From assembly GCA_938091675.1 (NCBI GenBank), contig CALKMX010000040.1, positions 1 to 48,791 on the forward strand: a DNA stretch of 48,791 nucleotides, read 5' to 3'. Below the pieces are notes generated by a model that was given only the letters and a program-made list of their open reading frames with translations, did no database searches and was not told the origin of the DNA. Positions within the stretch are counted from its first letter, which is position 1; each line of letters opens with the position of its first letter. Shown here one piece after another: positions 1 to 9,275 of this stretch. Both the position numbers and the translations under genes were made by a program. Source of the stretch: an uncultured Opitutales bacterium. Its GTDB lineage: Bacteria > Verrucomicrobiota > Verrucomicrobiia > Opitutales > Seribacteraceae.

Positions 1-654
1 GGCATTGATCGATTTAAATCCGTCGGTCCGATGATCAAATACTTCAAGCAAATAACCCAATCTGCCCGACCCCAATTCGGTTTTGCCACCAGAATAGGCA
101 TGAGCAATTCGTTCGTTATATTCCCCATAGGATGCCCGAAAATGAGACTTTTGTTTTTGAGGAATGGGAGTGGATAAATAATTAACGATCCCACCAGTTG
201 TATTGGGACCGTGTTTCATTTGGCTTGAACCCTTAAGAATTTCAAATCCAGACATCCTTCCTGCGGTTGGAGAATAATAAGCAGCTGGATCAGAAAAGGG
301 GGATGGCGAAGAAGGAATGCCATCTTCCAAAATCGTGACCTTCGCGGATCGATGGGAATCTACCCCACGCAGACTGATATTGGGAAACAAGCCATATCCT
401 TCTTCAGGGCGAAGATAAACGCCTGGAACTTCCCTCAAAATTTCATTTACATCAGTATGAAAAAAAGGCGTTAGCTCAGCAGACTCAAGCACTGAGCCAG
501 TGCCTTCTAAATTGGGAATATCTTCTTTGCTACCGATAACATTGAAGGGAGAAAGGTAGTCTGTTGACTCCAATCCTTCTTGAGCTTGGGCATCGATTAT
601 ACTTACCATCAATGGGCAGAATAAACAAAGGGTAGTTATAAGATATGATTTCAT
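1..654 (-). CDS. TonB-dependent outer-membrane receptor, FecA-like (N-terminal part, truncated by window edge)
   Basis: Not in ORF track. Reverse-strand translation MKSYLITTLCLFCPLMVSIIDAQAQEGLESTDYLSPFNVIGSKEDIPNLEGTGSVLESAELTPFFHTDVNEILREVPGVYLRPEEGYGLFPNISLRGVDSHRSAKVTILEDGIPSSPSPFSDPAAYYSPTAGRMSGFEILKGSSQMKHGPNTTGGIVNYLSTP: signal peptide plus typical plug-domain motifs; open to the window edge. Confidence 0.9.
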   Translation of the reverse strand, partial: MKSYLITTLCLFCPLMVSIIDAQAQEGLESTDYLSPFNVIGSKEDIPNLEGTGSVLESAELTPFFHTDVNEILREVPGVYLRPEEGYGLFPNISLRGVDSHRSAKVTILEDGIPSSPSPFSDPAAYYSPTAGRMSGFEILKGSSQMKHGPNTTGGIVNYLSTPIPQKQKSHFRASYGEYNERIAHAYSGGKTELGSGRLGYLLEVFDHRTDGFKSINA

Positions 655-685
655 CAGCTTTTACAAAAATAGTCCTTATTGATAC

Positions 686-700
686 TGAGACTCATTCTCA
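686..700. promoter_or_regulatory. Fur-box-like palindrome upstream of TonB receptor
   Basis: Minus-strand TGAGAATGAGTCTCA resembles the 7-1-7 Fur consensus TGATAATnATTATCA; it lies about 30 bp upstream of the receptor start. Confidence 0.6.
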
Positions 701-831
701 TTAAGTGGCTTAAGTGTCAAGCATGGTCGTATTAAAAGTAAGCACTTTTTGAAAATTATTTAAAAACATTGTGGCCGTGTAATGAATGAACTTCGGTTTA
801 ATCACCGAAAGGCTAACATAAATTTTTTAGC

Positions 832-1623
832 CTAGGAATCCCCGTCCAGTATACGCCCAAAGCCTCCAAGCAAGGATCCCTCTCCTTGACTTTTACCTTC
901 ATTACTTGGGGCATGTTGAAGCACACGATCTGCAAGTCTTGAAAAAGGTAGACTTTGTAACCATACCGCACCATGCCCCTTCAGGGTAGCTAGAAAAAGC
1001 CCTTCCCCACCAAAAATCATAGATTTTAAACCACCAGCCATCTGTATGTCGTAATCTATACTTTGCTCAAAGGCGACTATGCAACCAGTATCCACCCGCA
1101 AAGTCTCTCCTTGAAGTTGCTTACGAACAACGGTGCCACCAGCGTGAACAAATGCCTTTCCATCGCCAGTTAGCTTTTGAAGGATAAAACCTTCCCCTCC
1201 AAAAAAACCAGCTCCCAATTTTTTTTGGAATGCGATCGAAACTTTTGTCCCCAGGGCGGCACAGAGAAAAGAATCCTTCTGGCAGAGTACATTGTTGTCA
1301 TGCTCTTTTAGATCCATGCAAATTATCTTACCTGGATAAGGAGCTGCGAAACTTACTCTCCTTTTATCCATTCCTTGATTAGTGAAATGAGTCATAAAGA
1401 TTGATTCCCCGGTCAACGCACGCTTACCAACATCTAGTAATTTGCCAAAAACACCCTGATTGGGCTGTGAACCGTCTCCCATTTTGGCTTCGAATGTAAT
1501 ATTTTCCTCCATGTAATTCATGGCACCGGCTTCTGCGATAACTGTTTCTCCCGGATCTAATTCAATCTCAACGATTTGCATATCATCCCCTAGTAGTTCG
1601 TAATCTATTTCATGGCTGTTCAT
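832..1623 (-). CDS. TIGR00266 / AIM24 family protein
   Basis: 263 aa; [55 protein letters not shown] and [28 protein letters not shown] are typical of the family. Confidence 0.85.
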   Translation of the reverse strand: MNSHEIDYELLGDDMQIVEIELDPGETVIAEAGAMNYMEENITFEAKMGDGSQPNQGVFGKLLDVGKRALTGESIFMTHFTNQGMDKRRVSFAAPYPGKIICMDLKEHDNNVLCQKDSFLCAALGTKVSIAFQKKLGAGFFGGEGFILQKLTGDGKAFVHAGGTVVRKQLQGETLRVDTGCIVAFEQSIDYDIQMAGGLKSMIFGGEGLFLATLKGHGAVWLQSLPFSRLADRVLQHAPSNEGKSQGEGSLLGGFGRILDGDS

Positions 1624-1732
1624 GGTCTTATTCCCAAATATTTTGGCTCTCTGGTCAAATTTGTTAATTCAGCTTCTAACTATTTGAACCTTTCTCTTTA
1701 AAGTAATTCTGTTTATTTTAGTATTAATCAAC

Positions 1733-1807
1733 GCTCCTGTAGTTCAATGGATAGAACATTGGTCTCCGGAACCGAAGATCTGGGTTCGACTCCCAGCGGG
1801 AGCGCCA
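1733..1807 (+). tRNA. tRNA-Arg (anticodon CCG), CCA encoded
   Basis: Acceptor GCTCCTG/CGGGAGC, anticodon arm TTGGT-CTCCGGA-ACCGA, T arm CTGGG-TTCGACT-CCCAG, encoded CCA at the 3' end. Confidence 0.95.
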
Positions 1808-1902
1808 TTTTAAATGTTATTCAGTCAATTGTCTTTAAAAGATTATCTGTTTTAATCTCGAACAAATTTGCGAACTCAGCTGAAAGTTGCTTGATGTAAA
1901 GC

Positions 1903-2661
1903 ATGGCACAAACATTGAAAAATGACTTTGGTGAAGTTATTCAGGGTCATGATATTTTTACTTCCTTAAATACGCTTGAACAGCTCAGAATCTTTATGGA
2001 GCACCATGTTTTTGCCGTTTGGGATTTTATGTCATTGCTCAAGGCGTTACAGGAAAAATTAGCCCCCCATGGTTGCCCTTGGTTACCTAGTCGAAATCCT
2101 CAAGCTGTTCGCTTCATTAACGAAATTGTATTAGAGGAGGAGTCTGATTTAGCCAGACCCGGAACTCCCAATGAATATGCGAGTCATTTTGAAATTTATT
2201 TAAACTCTATGAGGGAAGTGAATGCTTCCACTTTTGCGATTGAGCACTTTTTAGATCTCGTTCGATTAAGGGGTTTGGATGTGGCCCTTCAGGCTGAAAG
2301 TGTGCCCTTGTCGGCAAAGCAATTCATGGGCTCCACTTTTCAAACCATTCAGTTTGGAAAAGTCCACGAAATCGCATCTTCTTTCGCTTATGGAAGAGAA
2401 AATTTAGTGCCGGTTATGTTTTTAAGAATATTGGAAAATAGCCAAATAACCAATACGCAGGCTCCCCTTTTTTATTACTACCTGGAGCGTCATGCTCATC
2501 TGGACGGCGAGCAACACGGACCGATGGCAGAAAACCTTTTAAATTCTTTGATAGACGGAGATGCAACGAAGTTACAAGAAGCCAATTTGGCTGCAGAAAA
2601 AAGCGTCGTATCAAGAATGAGATTTTGGGACGATGTTTTACGGGAAGTCTCCAAGGGTTAA
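1903..2661 (+). CDS. DUF3050 domain-containing protein (heme-oxygenase-like fold expected)
   Basis: 252 aa; HHVFAVWDFMSLLKALQ, VPWLPSRNP-like segment, YYYLERHAHLDGEQHGPMA resemble DUF3050 proteins. Confidence 0.8.
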   Translation: MAQTLKNDFGEVIQGHDIFTSLNTLEQLRIFMEHHVFAVWDFMSLLKALQEKLAPHGCPWLPSRNPQAVRFINEIVLEEESDLARPGTPNEYASHFEIYLNSMREVNASTFAIEHFLDLVRLRGLDVALQAESVPLSAKQFMGSTFQTIQFGKVHEIASSFAYGRENLVPVMFLRILENSQITNTQAPLFYYYLERHAHLDGEQHGPMAENLLNSLIDGDATKLQEANLAAEKSVVSRMRFWDDVLREVSKG

Positions 2662-2667
2662 ATGGAG

Positions 2668-3621
2668 TTAAGCCAACTCGATCTCGATAGTAAATTCTTC
2701 ACGAGCTCCCGGTGAAACATATTGCACCGTATTATTTTCCGGAGCATTAGGTGGGGACATCCAAGGCTCTAAGCAATAGAATGAACTCCCTTGTTTTGTC
2801 CAAGACACATAAGTTAACCGAGAGCCTTTTCCACTCCAACTTGCTTCACTTAAACGTATAGTTTCTTCCCCATTTAAGAGGGATAACTCAGCCTCAGGAG
2901 AATCAAGTTGATAATGGATTCGGTTAATTAGCTTATCGTCGTCCAAGGATATGGGATAATTATTTTGGGCATTTTGCAGGAAATCTTCACCTTCTTGATA
3001 TTGAAAAGATTTTTTTGCGGCAACATGTAGCAAGTGGTCTTTTGGGGTTAAATCTTTGCGCCAAGGAACTTGAAAATAGGGATGAAGACCTGCTGACCAA
3101 GGAATAGGAGTTCTTCCTTCGTTTTCTAAGACGAGGCTTATTTGAAGTGATAATTCCAAAAAGTGATAAATTACTGTGAATGTATAATCGTATGGATAGA
3201 ACAACTTGTTTGAGTCCTCATGAACCATTTCCACTTCAAACCCTGATCGATCAATGGAGCGAATGCGAAAAGATGCATCTTTAGCAAAGCCATGTTGAGG
3301 CATTTCATATGAATTCCCATCTTTGGCGCGCCAGAATCCCTTCTTGCCTTGATGGAAACAGGATCCACAAAATGGAAAAAGAATGGGAATTCCACCATGG
3401 ACCAGGCTAAGGTCCTGATTTTCGATAGACTCTGGCCAATAGATAACATCCCTAACAGAGCCATCTCCCATATTTACATGCCAATTTAACAAACGGGCAC
3501 CTTTTTCTGGGAGTACAAGAAAAGTGGATGGGCCAACATCCCATCTCTTAATTTCCATATTTTGATAATTGATCGCTTCCAAGATTATTATTGAACTGCA
3601 CTTTCTTTCCTGTTTGCGCAA
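2668..3621 (-). CDS. Aldose 1-epimerase / D-hexose-6-phosphate mutarotase-like protein
   Basis: 317 aa; GGIPILFPFCG, MPQHGFAKDASFRI, WSAGLHPYFQVPW are galactose mutarotase-like motifs. Confidence 0.85.
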   Translation of the reverse strand: MRKQERKCSSIIILEAINYQNMEIKRWDVGPSTFLVLPEKGARLLNWHVNMGDGSVRDVIYWPESIENQDLSLVHGGIPILFPFCGSCFHQGKKGFWRAKDGNSYEMPQHGFAKDASFRIRSIDRSGFEVEMVHEDSNKLFYPYDYTFTVIYHFLELSLQISLVLENEGRTPIPWSAGLHPYFQVPWRKDLTPKDHLLHVAAKKSFQYQEGEDFLQNAQNNYPISLDDDKLINRIHYQLDSPEAELSLLNGEETIRLSEASWSGKGSRLTYVSWTKQGSSFYCLEPWMSPPNAPENNTVQYVSPGAREEFTIEIELA

Positions 3622-3654
3622 TGTAATTCAAACATCAAGATATGTAGAATAGTC

Positions 3655-5121
3655 ATGATCATTAGGATTTTTATCAATATCAGCTTAGCTTTTTGCTCCT
3701 TCTTTCTGTTCCCTTTGTACGCCGATCAGAACGAAAGAAATGCAAGCATGGATGACGGCCTAGCCCTTCCCGAAAATGAAAAAGGGAAGATAGCATATGT
3801 CATCCCAGTCCGTGATCAAATTGGGCCTCCAATTCTCGACATCTTAAGGCGTGGGATGAAGCAGGCAATCTCTACTGAAGTTGATTTAATCATTCTGGAT
3901 ATGGATACTCCTGGAGGAGAGCTTGGAGTTACTTTGGAGATTATGCAGGAAATCTTGGACTCGGCTGAATCTTGGGGTGGTAAGGTCCTTACTTATGTGA
4001 ATAAAGAGGCTATTTCCGCAGGGGCTTACATTGCCATAGCGACTCAGGAAATTGCATTTGCTCCGTTCTCTCAAATTGGGGCTGCCGAGGCAGTTAGTGG
4101 CGGGGGAGGAGAAATTGACCCCTCGATGAAAAGAAAGATCAATTCATACCTTAAAGCAAAGATTCGTAACTTCTCTACCCCCTACAAGTATCGCTCGCTG
4201 GTTATGGCAGCAATGATGGATGCGAATACCAGTTTGATTATTGAGGGAGAGCCCCTAAAGGCTGCAGATGGATCCTTAATCAAGAATCCCGGAGAACTGC
4301 TAACGCTAACAGGCGAAGAGGCGGTTAAAACTTACGGGGAGCCCCCAGAACCACTTTTAGGTATAGGCGTCTTCGAAAACATAGAAGGTATGCTTGATCA
4401 AAGATGGGGAAAAGAGAGTTATCGCATCATTAGAATGGAGATTAATTGGGCAGAAGAAATTGGCTTATGGTTAAATGGTATCGCACCGCTCTTACTGAGC
4501 GTCGGGTTGGTATTATTATTCATTGAATTTAAGACACCAGGTTTTGGGGTATTTGGTATCCTGGGCATTGGATTTATACTTGTATTTTTTGGCTCTAAGT
4601 ATGTGGCAGGCTTGGCTGGACAGGAGGAAATACTGCTTTTTCTTATTGGGTTTTGCTTAGTCTTGTTGGAAATCTTTTTGGCACCGGGTTTGTTCCTTCC
4701 TGCGGTGCTGGGATTGGTGCTAATGCTGGGATCCTTACTCTGGGCAATGATTGATATATGGCCGGGGCAAGAAATTGATTGGTCCATTGCCAGTTTCCGT
4801 GTCCCGCTCTTAGAATTAGCACAATCCCTTGCCATGGCTTTTGGCTTGGGCTTTCTGGCAATGAAGATAATTGCGAAGACCCCAATTGCTAAATCCATGA
4901 TATTACAAACATCTAGTGGAGGAAATTTCTCCAATGACTGGAATGTGGACATTAACCAGAGTGGCGTTACCTTGACTGAATTATATCCAGTCGGAAAGGT
5001 TGAGATTAATGGCAAAACCTACGAAGCTCGTTCTTCGATCGGAAAAATCGAAAAAGGAGAAACCGTAAAGGTTATTAAAAAGTCAGGTTATGAACTATTG
5101 GTAGAAAAAGAGGCTTCCTAA
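3655..5121 (+). CDS. NfeD-family membrane-bound serine protease (ClpP-class, long NfeD)
   Basis: 488 aa; IILDMDTPGGELGVTLEIMQEIL and AISAGAYIAIATQEIAFAPFSQIGAAEAV (SppA/ClpP-class), multiple TM helices, C-terminal NfeD beta domain (GVTLTELYPVGKVEINGKTYEARS). Confidence 0.88.
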   Translation: MIIRIFINISLAFCSFFLFPLYADQNERNASMDDGLALPENEKGKIAYVIPVRDQIGPPILDILRRGMKQAISTEVDLIILDMDTPGGELGVTLEIMQEILDSAESWGGKVLTYVNKEAISAGAYIAIATQEIAFAPFSQIGAAEAVSGGGGEIDPSMKRKINSYLKAKIRNFSTPYKYRSLVMAAMMDANTSLIIEGEPLKAADGSLIKNPGELLTLTGEEAVKTYGEPPEPLLGIGVFENIEGMLDQRWGKESYRIIRMEINWAEEIGLWLNGIAPLLLSVGLVLLFIEFKTPGFGVFGILGIGFILVFFGSKYVAGLAGQEEILLFLIGFCLVLLEIFLAPGLFLPAVLGLVLMLGSLLWAMIDIWPGQEIDWSIASFRVPLLELAQSLAMAFGLGFLAMKIIAKTPIAKSMILQTSSGGNFSNDWNVDINQSGVTLTELYPVGKVEINGKTYEARSSIGKIEKGETVKVIKKSGYELLVEKEAS

Positions 5122-5124
5122 GAG

Positions 5125-5589
5125 ATGACCAAAATAATATCAGCTCTTTTGATTGGTTATATCCTAATTGCTCTTGAAGCAATTGTACCTGGGGGAATAC
5201 TGGGCCTTTTGGGCTTTCTGAGTTTATTAGCATCTGCGTACTTTGCACATATCGAATATGGTGGCTGGATCATTCCGTCCATTGTTTTTTTGATGGGTGG
5301 ACTGGGGGGAGTTATATTGGTTTTTATTCAGTTCAAATGGCTTTCAGGGAGCAAATTCGGGAAAAAAATGTTTGTCCATGCAACAAGTGGAAAAACGATA
5401 AATAATGAAGAATTAAGCGATTTGGTCGGAAAAACTGGAATTACAGTGACCGACCATCATCCTGAGGGACTTGTTAAAATAAAATCAAACACCTACGATT
5501 CCTTTTGCCAAGCCGGTTATATTTGCAAAGGTACAAAGGTAGAAATTACTAAAGTTGATGCCTTTCGCTTGATTGTTAAGCCTGTTTAA
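5125..5589 (+). CDS. Short NfeD-like protein
   Basis: 154 aa; TM helices followed by LVGKTGITVTDHHPEGLVKIKSNTYDSF OB-like NfeD domain; adjacent to long NfeD and floA. Confidence 0.8.
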   Translation: MTKIISALLIGYILIALEAIVPGGILGLLGFLSLLASAYFAHIEYGGWIIPSIVFLMGGLGGVILVFIQFKWLSGSKFGKKMFVHATSGKTINNEELSDLVGKTGITVTDHHPEGLVKIKSNTYDSFCQAGYICKGTKVEITKVDAFRLIVKPV

Positions 5590-5632
5590 ATTTGTGTAAT
5601 GATTCGCAAACCAATTCCAATAATATAATTCA

Positions 5633-6625
5633 ATGAACGACATAATTTCTTGGGTAATCATCGCCGTCCTAATAATTGTAGGCCTCGTCTTTTCTCTTAT
5701 CATAATGTCATTTTTCAGTACCTGGCTGAAGGCATTTCTTTCACGAGCTCCAGTAAGCTTTGCAACCCTTTTGGCAATGAGATTGAGGGGTGTTCCAGTT
5801 GGCTTAATTGTTGATGCCCGGATAACTGCGGTGAAGGCAAACATTCCCTTAGATACCGATCAGCTTGAGGCTCACTACCTTGCGGAAGGAAATGTTGTTC
5901 AAACGGTCCAGGCTCTCATCGCCGCATCCAAGGCAAAAATTGAGCTTTCCTGGGACAGGGCTTGTGCTATAGATTTGGCGACTCGGGGCACTAGTAAATC
6001 CGTTCTTGAGGCGGTGAGAACATCGATTAACCCCAAAGTAATCGACTGCAAAATTGACACTCGAGAAACAATAGACGGTGTTGCCAAGGACGGAATTCAA
6101 GTCAAGGTGAGGGTACGAGTCACCGTAAGAAGCAATCTGGATCGTTATGTCGGTAGTGCCCAAGAAGAGACAGTCATTGCGAGGGTTGGTGAAAGCATTG
6201 TTTCAACAATTGGCTCTTCAGAAAACTACAAGGTGGTATTAGAAAACCCCAACCAAATAACACAGCAGGTTTTAAACCGAGGGCTTGATCAAGGCACGGC
6301 ATTTGAAATACTCTCCATCGACATTGCGGATGTAGACTTAGGAGAGAATCGAGGGGCTGCTTTAAGGTCTTCCCAAGCGGCGGCGGATAAAGAAGTAGCT
6401 CAAGCACAGGCAGAAATTAGAAGAGCAGCAGCGGTTGCCCTTGAACAGGAGAACAAAGCAAAAGTTCAGGAGATGCAAGCGAAGTTGGTCGAGGCAGAAG
6501 CTCAAATACCACTCGCAATGGCCGAGGCTTTTCGGAGCGGGAATCTGGGGATTATGGATTATTACAAGATGAGAAATATTCAGGCAGACACGGATATGCG
6601 TGAGAGTATATCTGGCGAAAAATAA
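5633..6625 (+). CDS. floA: Flotillin-like protein FloA
   Basis: 330 aa; [138 protein letters not shown], a clear FloA/YqfA sequence. Confidence 0.95.
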   Translation: MNDIISWVIIAVLIIVGLVFSLIIMSFFSTWLKAFLSRAPVSFATLLAMRLRGVPVGLIVDARITAVKANIPLDTDQLEAHYLAEGNVVQTVQALIAASKAKIELSWDRACAIDLATRGTSKSVLEAVRTSINPKVIDCKIDTRETIDGVAKDGIQVKVRVRVTVRSNLDRYVGSAQEETVIARVGESIVSTIGSSENYKVVLENPNQITQQVLNRGLDQGTAFEILSIDIADVDLGENRGAALRSSQAAADKEVAQAQAEIRRAAAVALEQENKAKVQEMQAKLVEAEAQIPLAMAEAFRSGNLGIMDYYKMRNIQADTDMRESISGEK

Positions 6626-6649
6626 AAAATAAAACCACTAAATTCTACT

Positions 6650-7126
6650 ATGCCTGATATTCCCTTTGATACTTTGTTTATTGTAGGTCTCTTAATTGCT
6701 TCCTTTGTGGGTAAAGTTTTAGAGGGAAGGGCAAAAAAAAGAAAACCTAAAAGTTCCCAACCATCTCAATCGACTGAGCAGTTAGATGAAGAGGATTATG
6801 AAGAAAAAACTTTAGATGATCTGCTTAAAAAGGTAACTGGGGCAGGCAGCGAACCAAAAGAAAGACAGTCATTTGAAATTACTGAAGATACCTATCATGA
6901 TGATGACCTTAATCGGGATTCGATACTTCCTCCAAACAATCTGCCCGAACCAGCATTAAGCAAAACATATTTACAATCGTTCAAACATAGCGAAAGCAGC
7001 TCATCGCAGTCATCTCGAAACTTGCTTCTAGAAGAGGCATTAAAATCAGATAAATCACTTCGTCAGGCATTCATTTTGAAAGAGATACTCGACCAACCAA
7101 TTAGCCTTAGGCATCCTCATTTCTGA
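6650..7126 (+). CDS. Small single-TM protein with charged/disordered middle and LRQAFILKEILDQP C-terminal motif
   Basis: 158 aa ORF 24 bp downstream of floA; N-terminal TM, low-complexity linker, C-terminal motif. Confidence 0.65.
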   Translation: MPDIPFDTLFIVGLLIASFVGKVLEGRAKKRKPKSSQPSQSTEQLDEEDYEEKTLDDLLKKVTGAGSEPKERQSFEITEDTYHDDDLNRDSILPPNNLPEPALSKTYLQSFKHSESSSSQSSRNLLLEEALKSDKSLRQAFILKEILDQPISLRHPHF

Positions 7127-7291
7127 GATTGACTTTTTTTAAGTGTAATATTTTTGGTTTTGTTACGCTTATCTTTACTAAGCTCCTTTTGCATACATTT
7201 ATTGTTCCATTTGCAAGTAATGGGATATTTACAGTTATTTAAAATACATAAACCAGAAAAGTATTTTTTCATATCAGTATAAATTGTACGG

Positions 7292-8677
7292 TTAATTGTT
7301 TGCCCAGTTTATCCCTAGGTTTTTGGAAAGATCTAAAAATGTGTAGAAACATGAAAGCTTAACTGCACTAGCTTTTCGAATCATTGTTATATTTACATTA
7401 ATACTTTTTAATAGATCTATTTTTGACAAAATCCCAACATTATATTTTTGTTTATTTAGAGTAACTAATTTTGTATATTCGGTTGATATATTATTTGATA
7501 TACCCCAGTTTTCAATCGTTGAATTGTAGGATATTAAGGATGTTTCAATATCTTTTACTGCATTAAGAATTGTTGATTTCCACTCCAACTCTAATAACTT
7601 TAACTTAGCCCTTTCAGTCCTTAACTGAGTCATCCTTCTTGGATTCCATAGTGGGATATCGAGTATTGGTCCTCCAGAAAGTTTCCATTGGTTGAAAGGG
7701 CTGGAAAGATCGCCTGTCATACCAACTGCATTGAGGTTAAGACTTAATGACGGATATAGATTTAGTTGTGATGCTTTAGCACGGTGGATTTGAGCAATGA
7801 GTTTAGATTGCATTTCCATAATGTCTGGCCTGCCTTTAAGGGCAGTGCTTGGTAATTTTCTGGGCGATTCCGGAATGGGCTCTTTTGAGAAGAGTACCTG
7901 ATATGGTATTTCGGGTGAGAGAGAATTACCCAGCATGGTTTGCAGTGCGGTTCTACAAATAGACAATTCCTTTTTCTTTTCAATATGTTCTAGGGCGAGA
8001 TACTTGATTTCATTCTCCATGATAATGAGACTTTCATTATCATCTAGACCTGCATGATAGCTGTGTATATGAAGAATATGAAATTCGTGGTGATTTCTGA
8101 TCTGCTCTTCAATCTTGGATAAATCCTCAATTAGGTACAGGTATTGATACCATAATTTTGCGATATCATATACAAATGAGAGTTGTGCACCTTCTTTAAA
8201 ATAAACTGCGGCATTAACCGTTTCTACTGACTCTTTTTTATATTCCGACCATTTACCTAAAATATCTATTTCCCATCCAAGTCTTGCATTTGTTTGATAG
8301 TCTGGAACACTTTGGGTCTTAAAACCCGATTCTCGAGAATTTTCTTTTCCGCTCATTAACCCAACTGAGCTGTTTAATTTCAAACTGGACTCGTCTGTTA
8401 AATAGCCAGACTTTGCTCTTACATATTCAACTTTGGCTAATTTTGACTGCCATAGAGGATTTTCTTTCAGTGCTAAATCTATAATTCTAAAAAGATTATC
8501 ATTTAATGACAAAGTTTGAAAATATAAAGAATATGTATTATTTGGGTCATTATAATCAGTAGAAAATAACTGATCCTTAGGCAAATAATTCTCTTTGCTT
8601 ATGTTAATCAGAGATGCTTGATCACTTACGCAACCAGCGATGAATAACAGTACTATAAAATGGAAAAAAAGTTTCAA
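7292..8677 (-). CDS. TolC/NodT-family outer membrane efflux lipoprotein
   Basis: 461 aa; lipobox-like FIAGC, ALKGRPDIMEMQSKLIAQIHRAKASQLNLYPSLSLN, GGPILDIPLWNP typical of RND/ABC outer-membrane factors. Confidence 0.85.
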   Translation of the reverse strand: MKLFFHFIVLLFIAGCVSDQASLINISKENYLPKDQLFSTDYNDPNNTYSLYFQTLSLNDNLFRIIDLALKENPLWQSKLAKVEYVRAKSGYLTDESSLKLNSSVGLMSGKENSRESGFKTQSVPDYQTNARLGWEIDILGKWSEYKKESVETVNAAVYFKEGAQLSFVYDIAKLWYQYLYLIEDLSKIEEQIRNHHEFHILHIHSYHAGLDDNESLIIMENEIKYLALEHIEKKKELSICRTALQTMLGNSLSPEIPYQVLFSKEPIPESPRKLPSTALKGRPDIMEMQSKLIAQIHRAKASQLNLYPSLSLNLNAVGMTGDLSSPFNQWKLSGGPILDIPLWNPRRMTQLRTERAKLKLLELEWKSTILNAVKDIETSLISYNSTIENWGISNNISTEYTKLVTLNKQKYNVGILSKIDLLKSINVNITMIRKASAVKLSCFYTFLDLSKNLGINWANN

Positions 8678-8697
8678 TCCTAGATGTAATTAAAATC

Positions 8698-9261
8698 TCA
8701 CAAAGCTTGTATTTGTAGAGCATTGAACAGCATTGAATTTGGCAATGACTTTGAATCAACTGTTCCAGCGATCTTTATTTTTAAACCGGGTCTAAGTTGC
8801 CCTACCCCATTTAGGTTTCCTTTAATTAAAGATGAATTCTGGTCTAATAATTGGACACTTAAAGTACCTTCTAGTATTTTTTTTCTATCCTCGCAGCAGG
8901 CGTCCCAGGGAGTTGGGCAATAATCTCCCGGAATTTTATCGCATGTTTGAATGGAGTGATCGCCAAGGATAAAGCTGGCTCGGTTGGATGCAAAAGGCTC
9001 TTTTCTGCCCCCTATAAATCCTTCGATTATTAATTTTTTCGTAACCTCATTTTGCTTCCTTGCTTCAAGAACAGAAATGGCTGTACCGAGATCATCGGTC
9101 GTTAGTAGATTGGCTGGTAATTCCGCCATTCTGATAGAGCTTAATTTTTCGGAATTAACCTTATCTTTTAAATCCGCATACTCATTTGAATTCTCACATC
9201 CATAAAGTATGCACATTAAAAAAGTGAGCACACTATAAGTACAGTAATTATTTATTTTCAT
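8698..9261 (-). CDS. Cysteine-containing lipoprotein (unknown function; possible OB-like domain)
   Basis: ORF 8698..9324 trimmed to MKINNYCTYSVLTFLMCILYGCENS (lipobox LYGC). Mature region contains FIGGRKEPFASNRASFILGD and CDKIPGDYCPTPWDACCED. Confidence 0.7.
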   Translation of the reverse strand: MKINNYCTYSVLTFLMCILYGCENSNEYADLKDKVNSEKLSSIRMAELPANLLTTDDLGTAISVLEARKQNEVTKKLIIEGFIGGRKEPFASNRASFILGDHSIQTCDKIPGDYCPTPWDACCEDRKKILEGTLSVQLLDQNSSLIKGNLNGVGQLRPGLKIKIAGTVDSKSLPNSMLFNALQIQAL

Positions 9262-9275
9262 ACATTTAATATTTA

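Noticed and set aside
791-832. Two small hairpins (TTCGGT/ACCGAA and GGCTAA/TTAGCC) downstream of the AIM24 gene as a terminator
   Set aside because: Short 6-bp stems and no convincing U-tract on the minus-strand transcript; too weak to call.
4419-5015. 198-aa antisense ORF on minus strand within NfeD
   Set aside because: Fully overlaps a well-supported NfeD gene; translation is low-complexity and Ser/Pro/Lys-rich without motifs.
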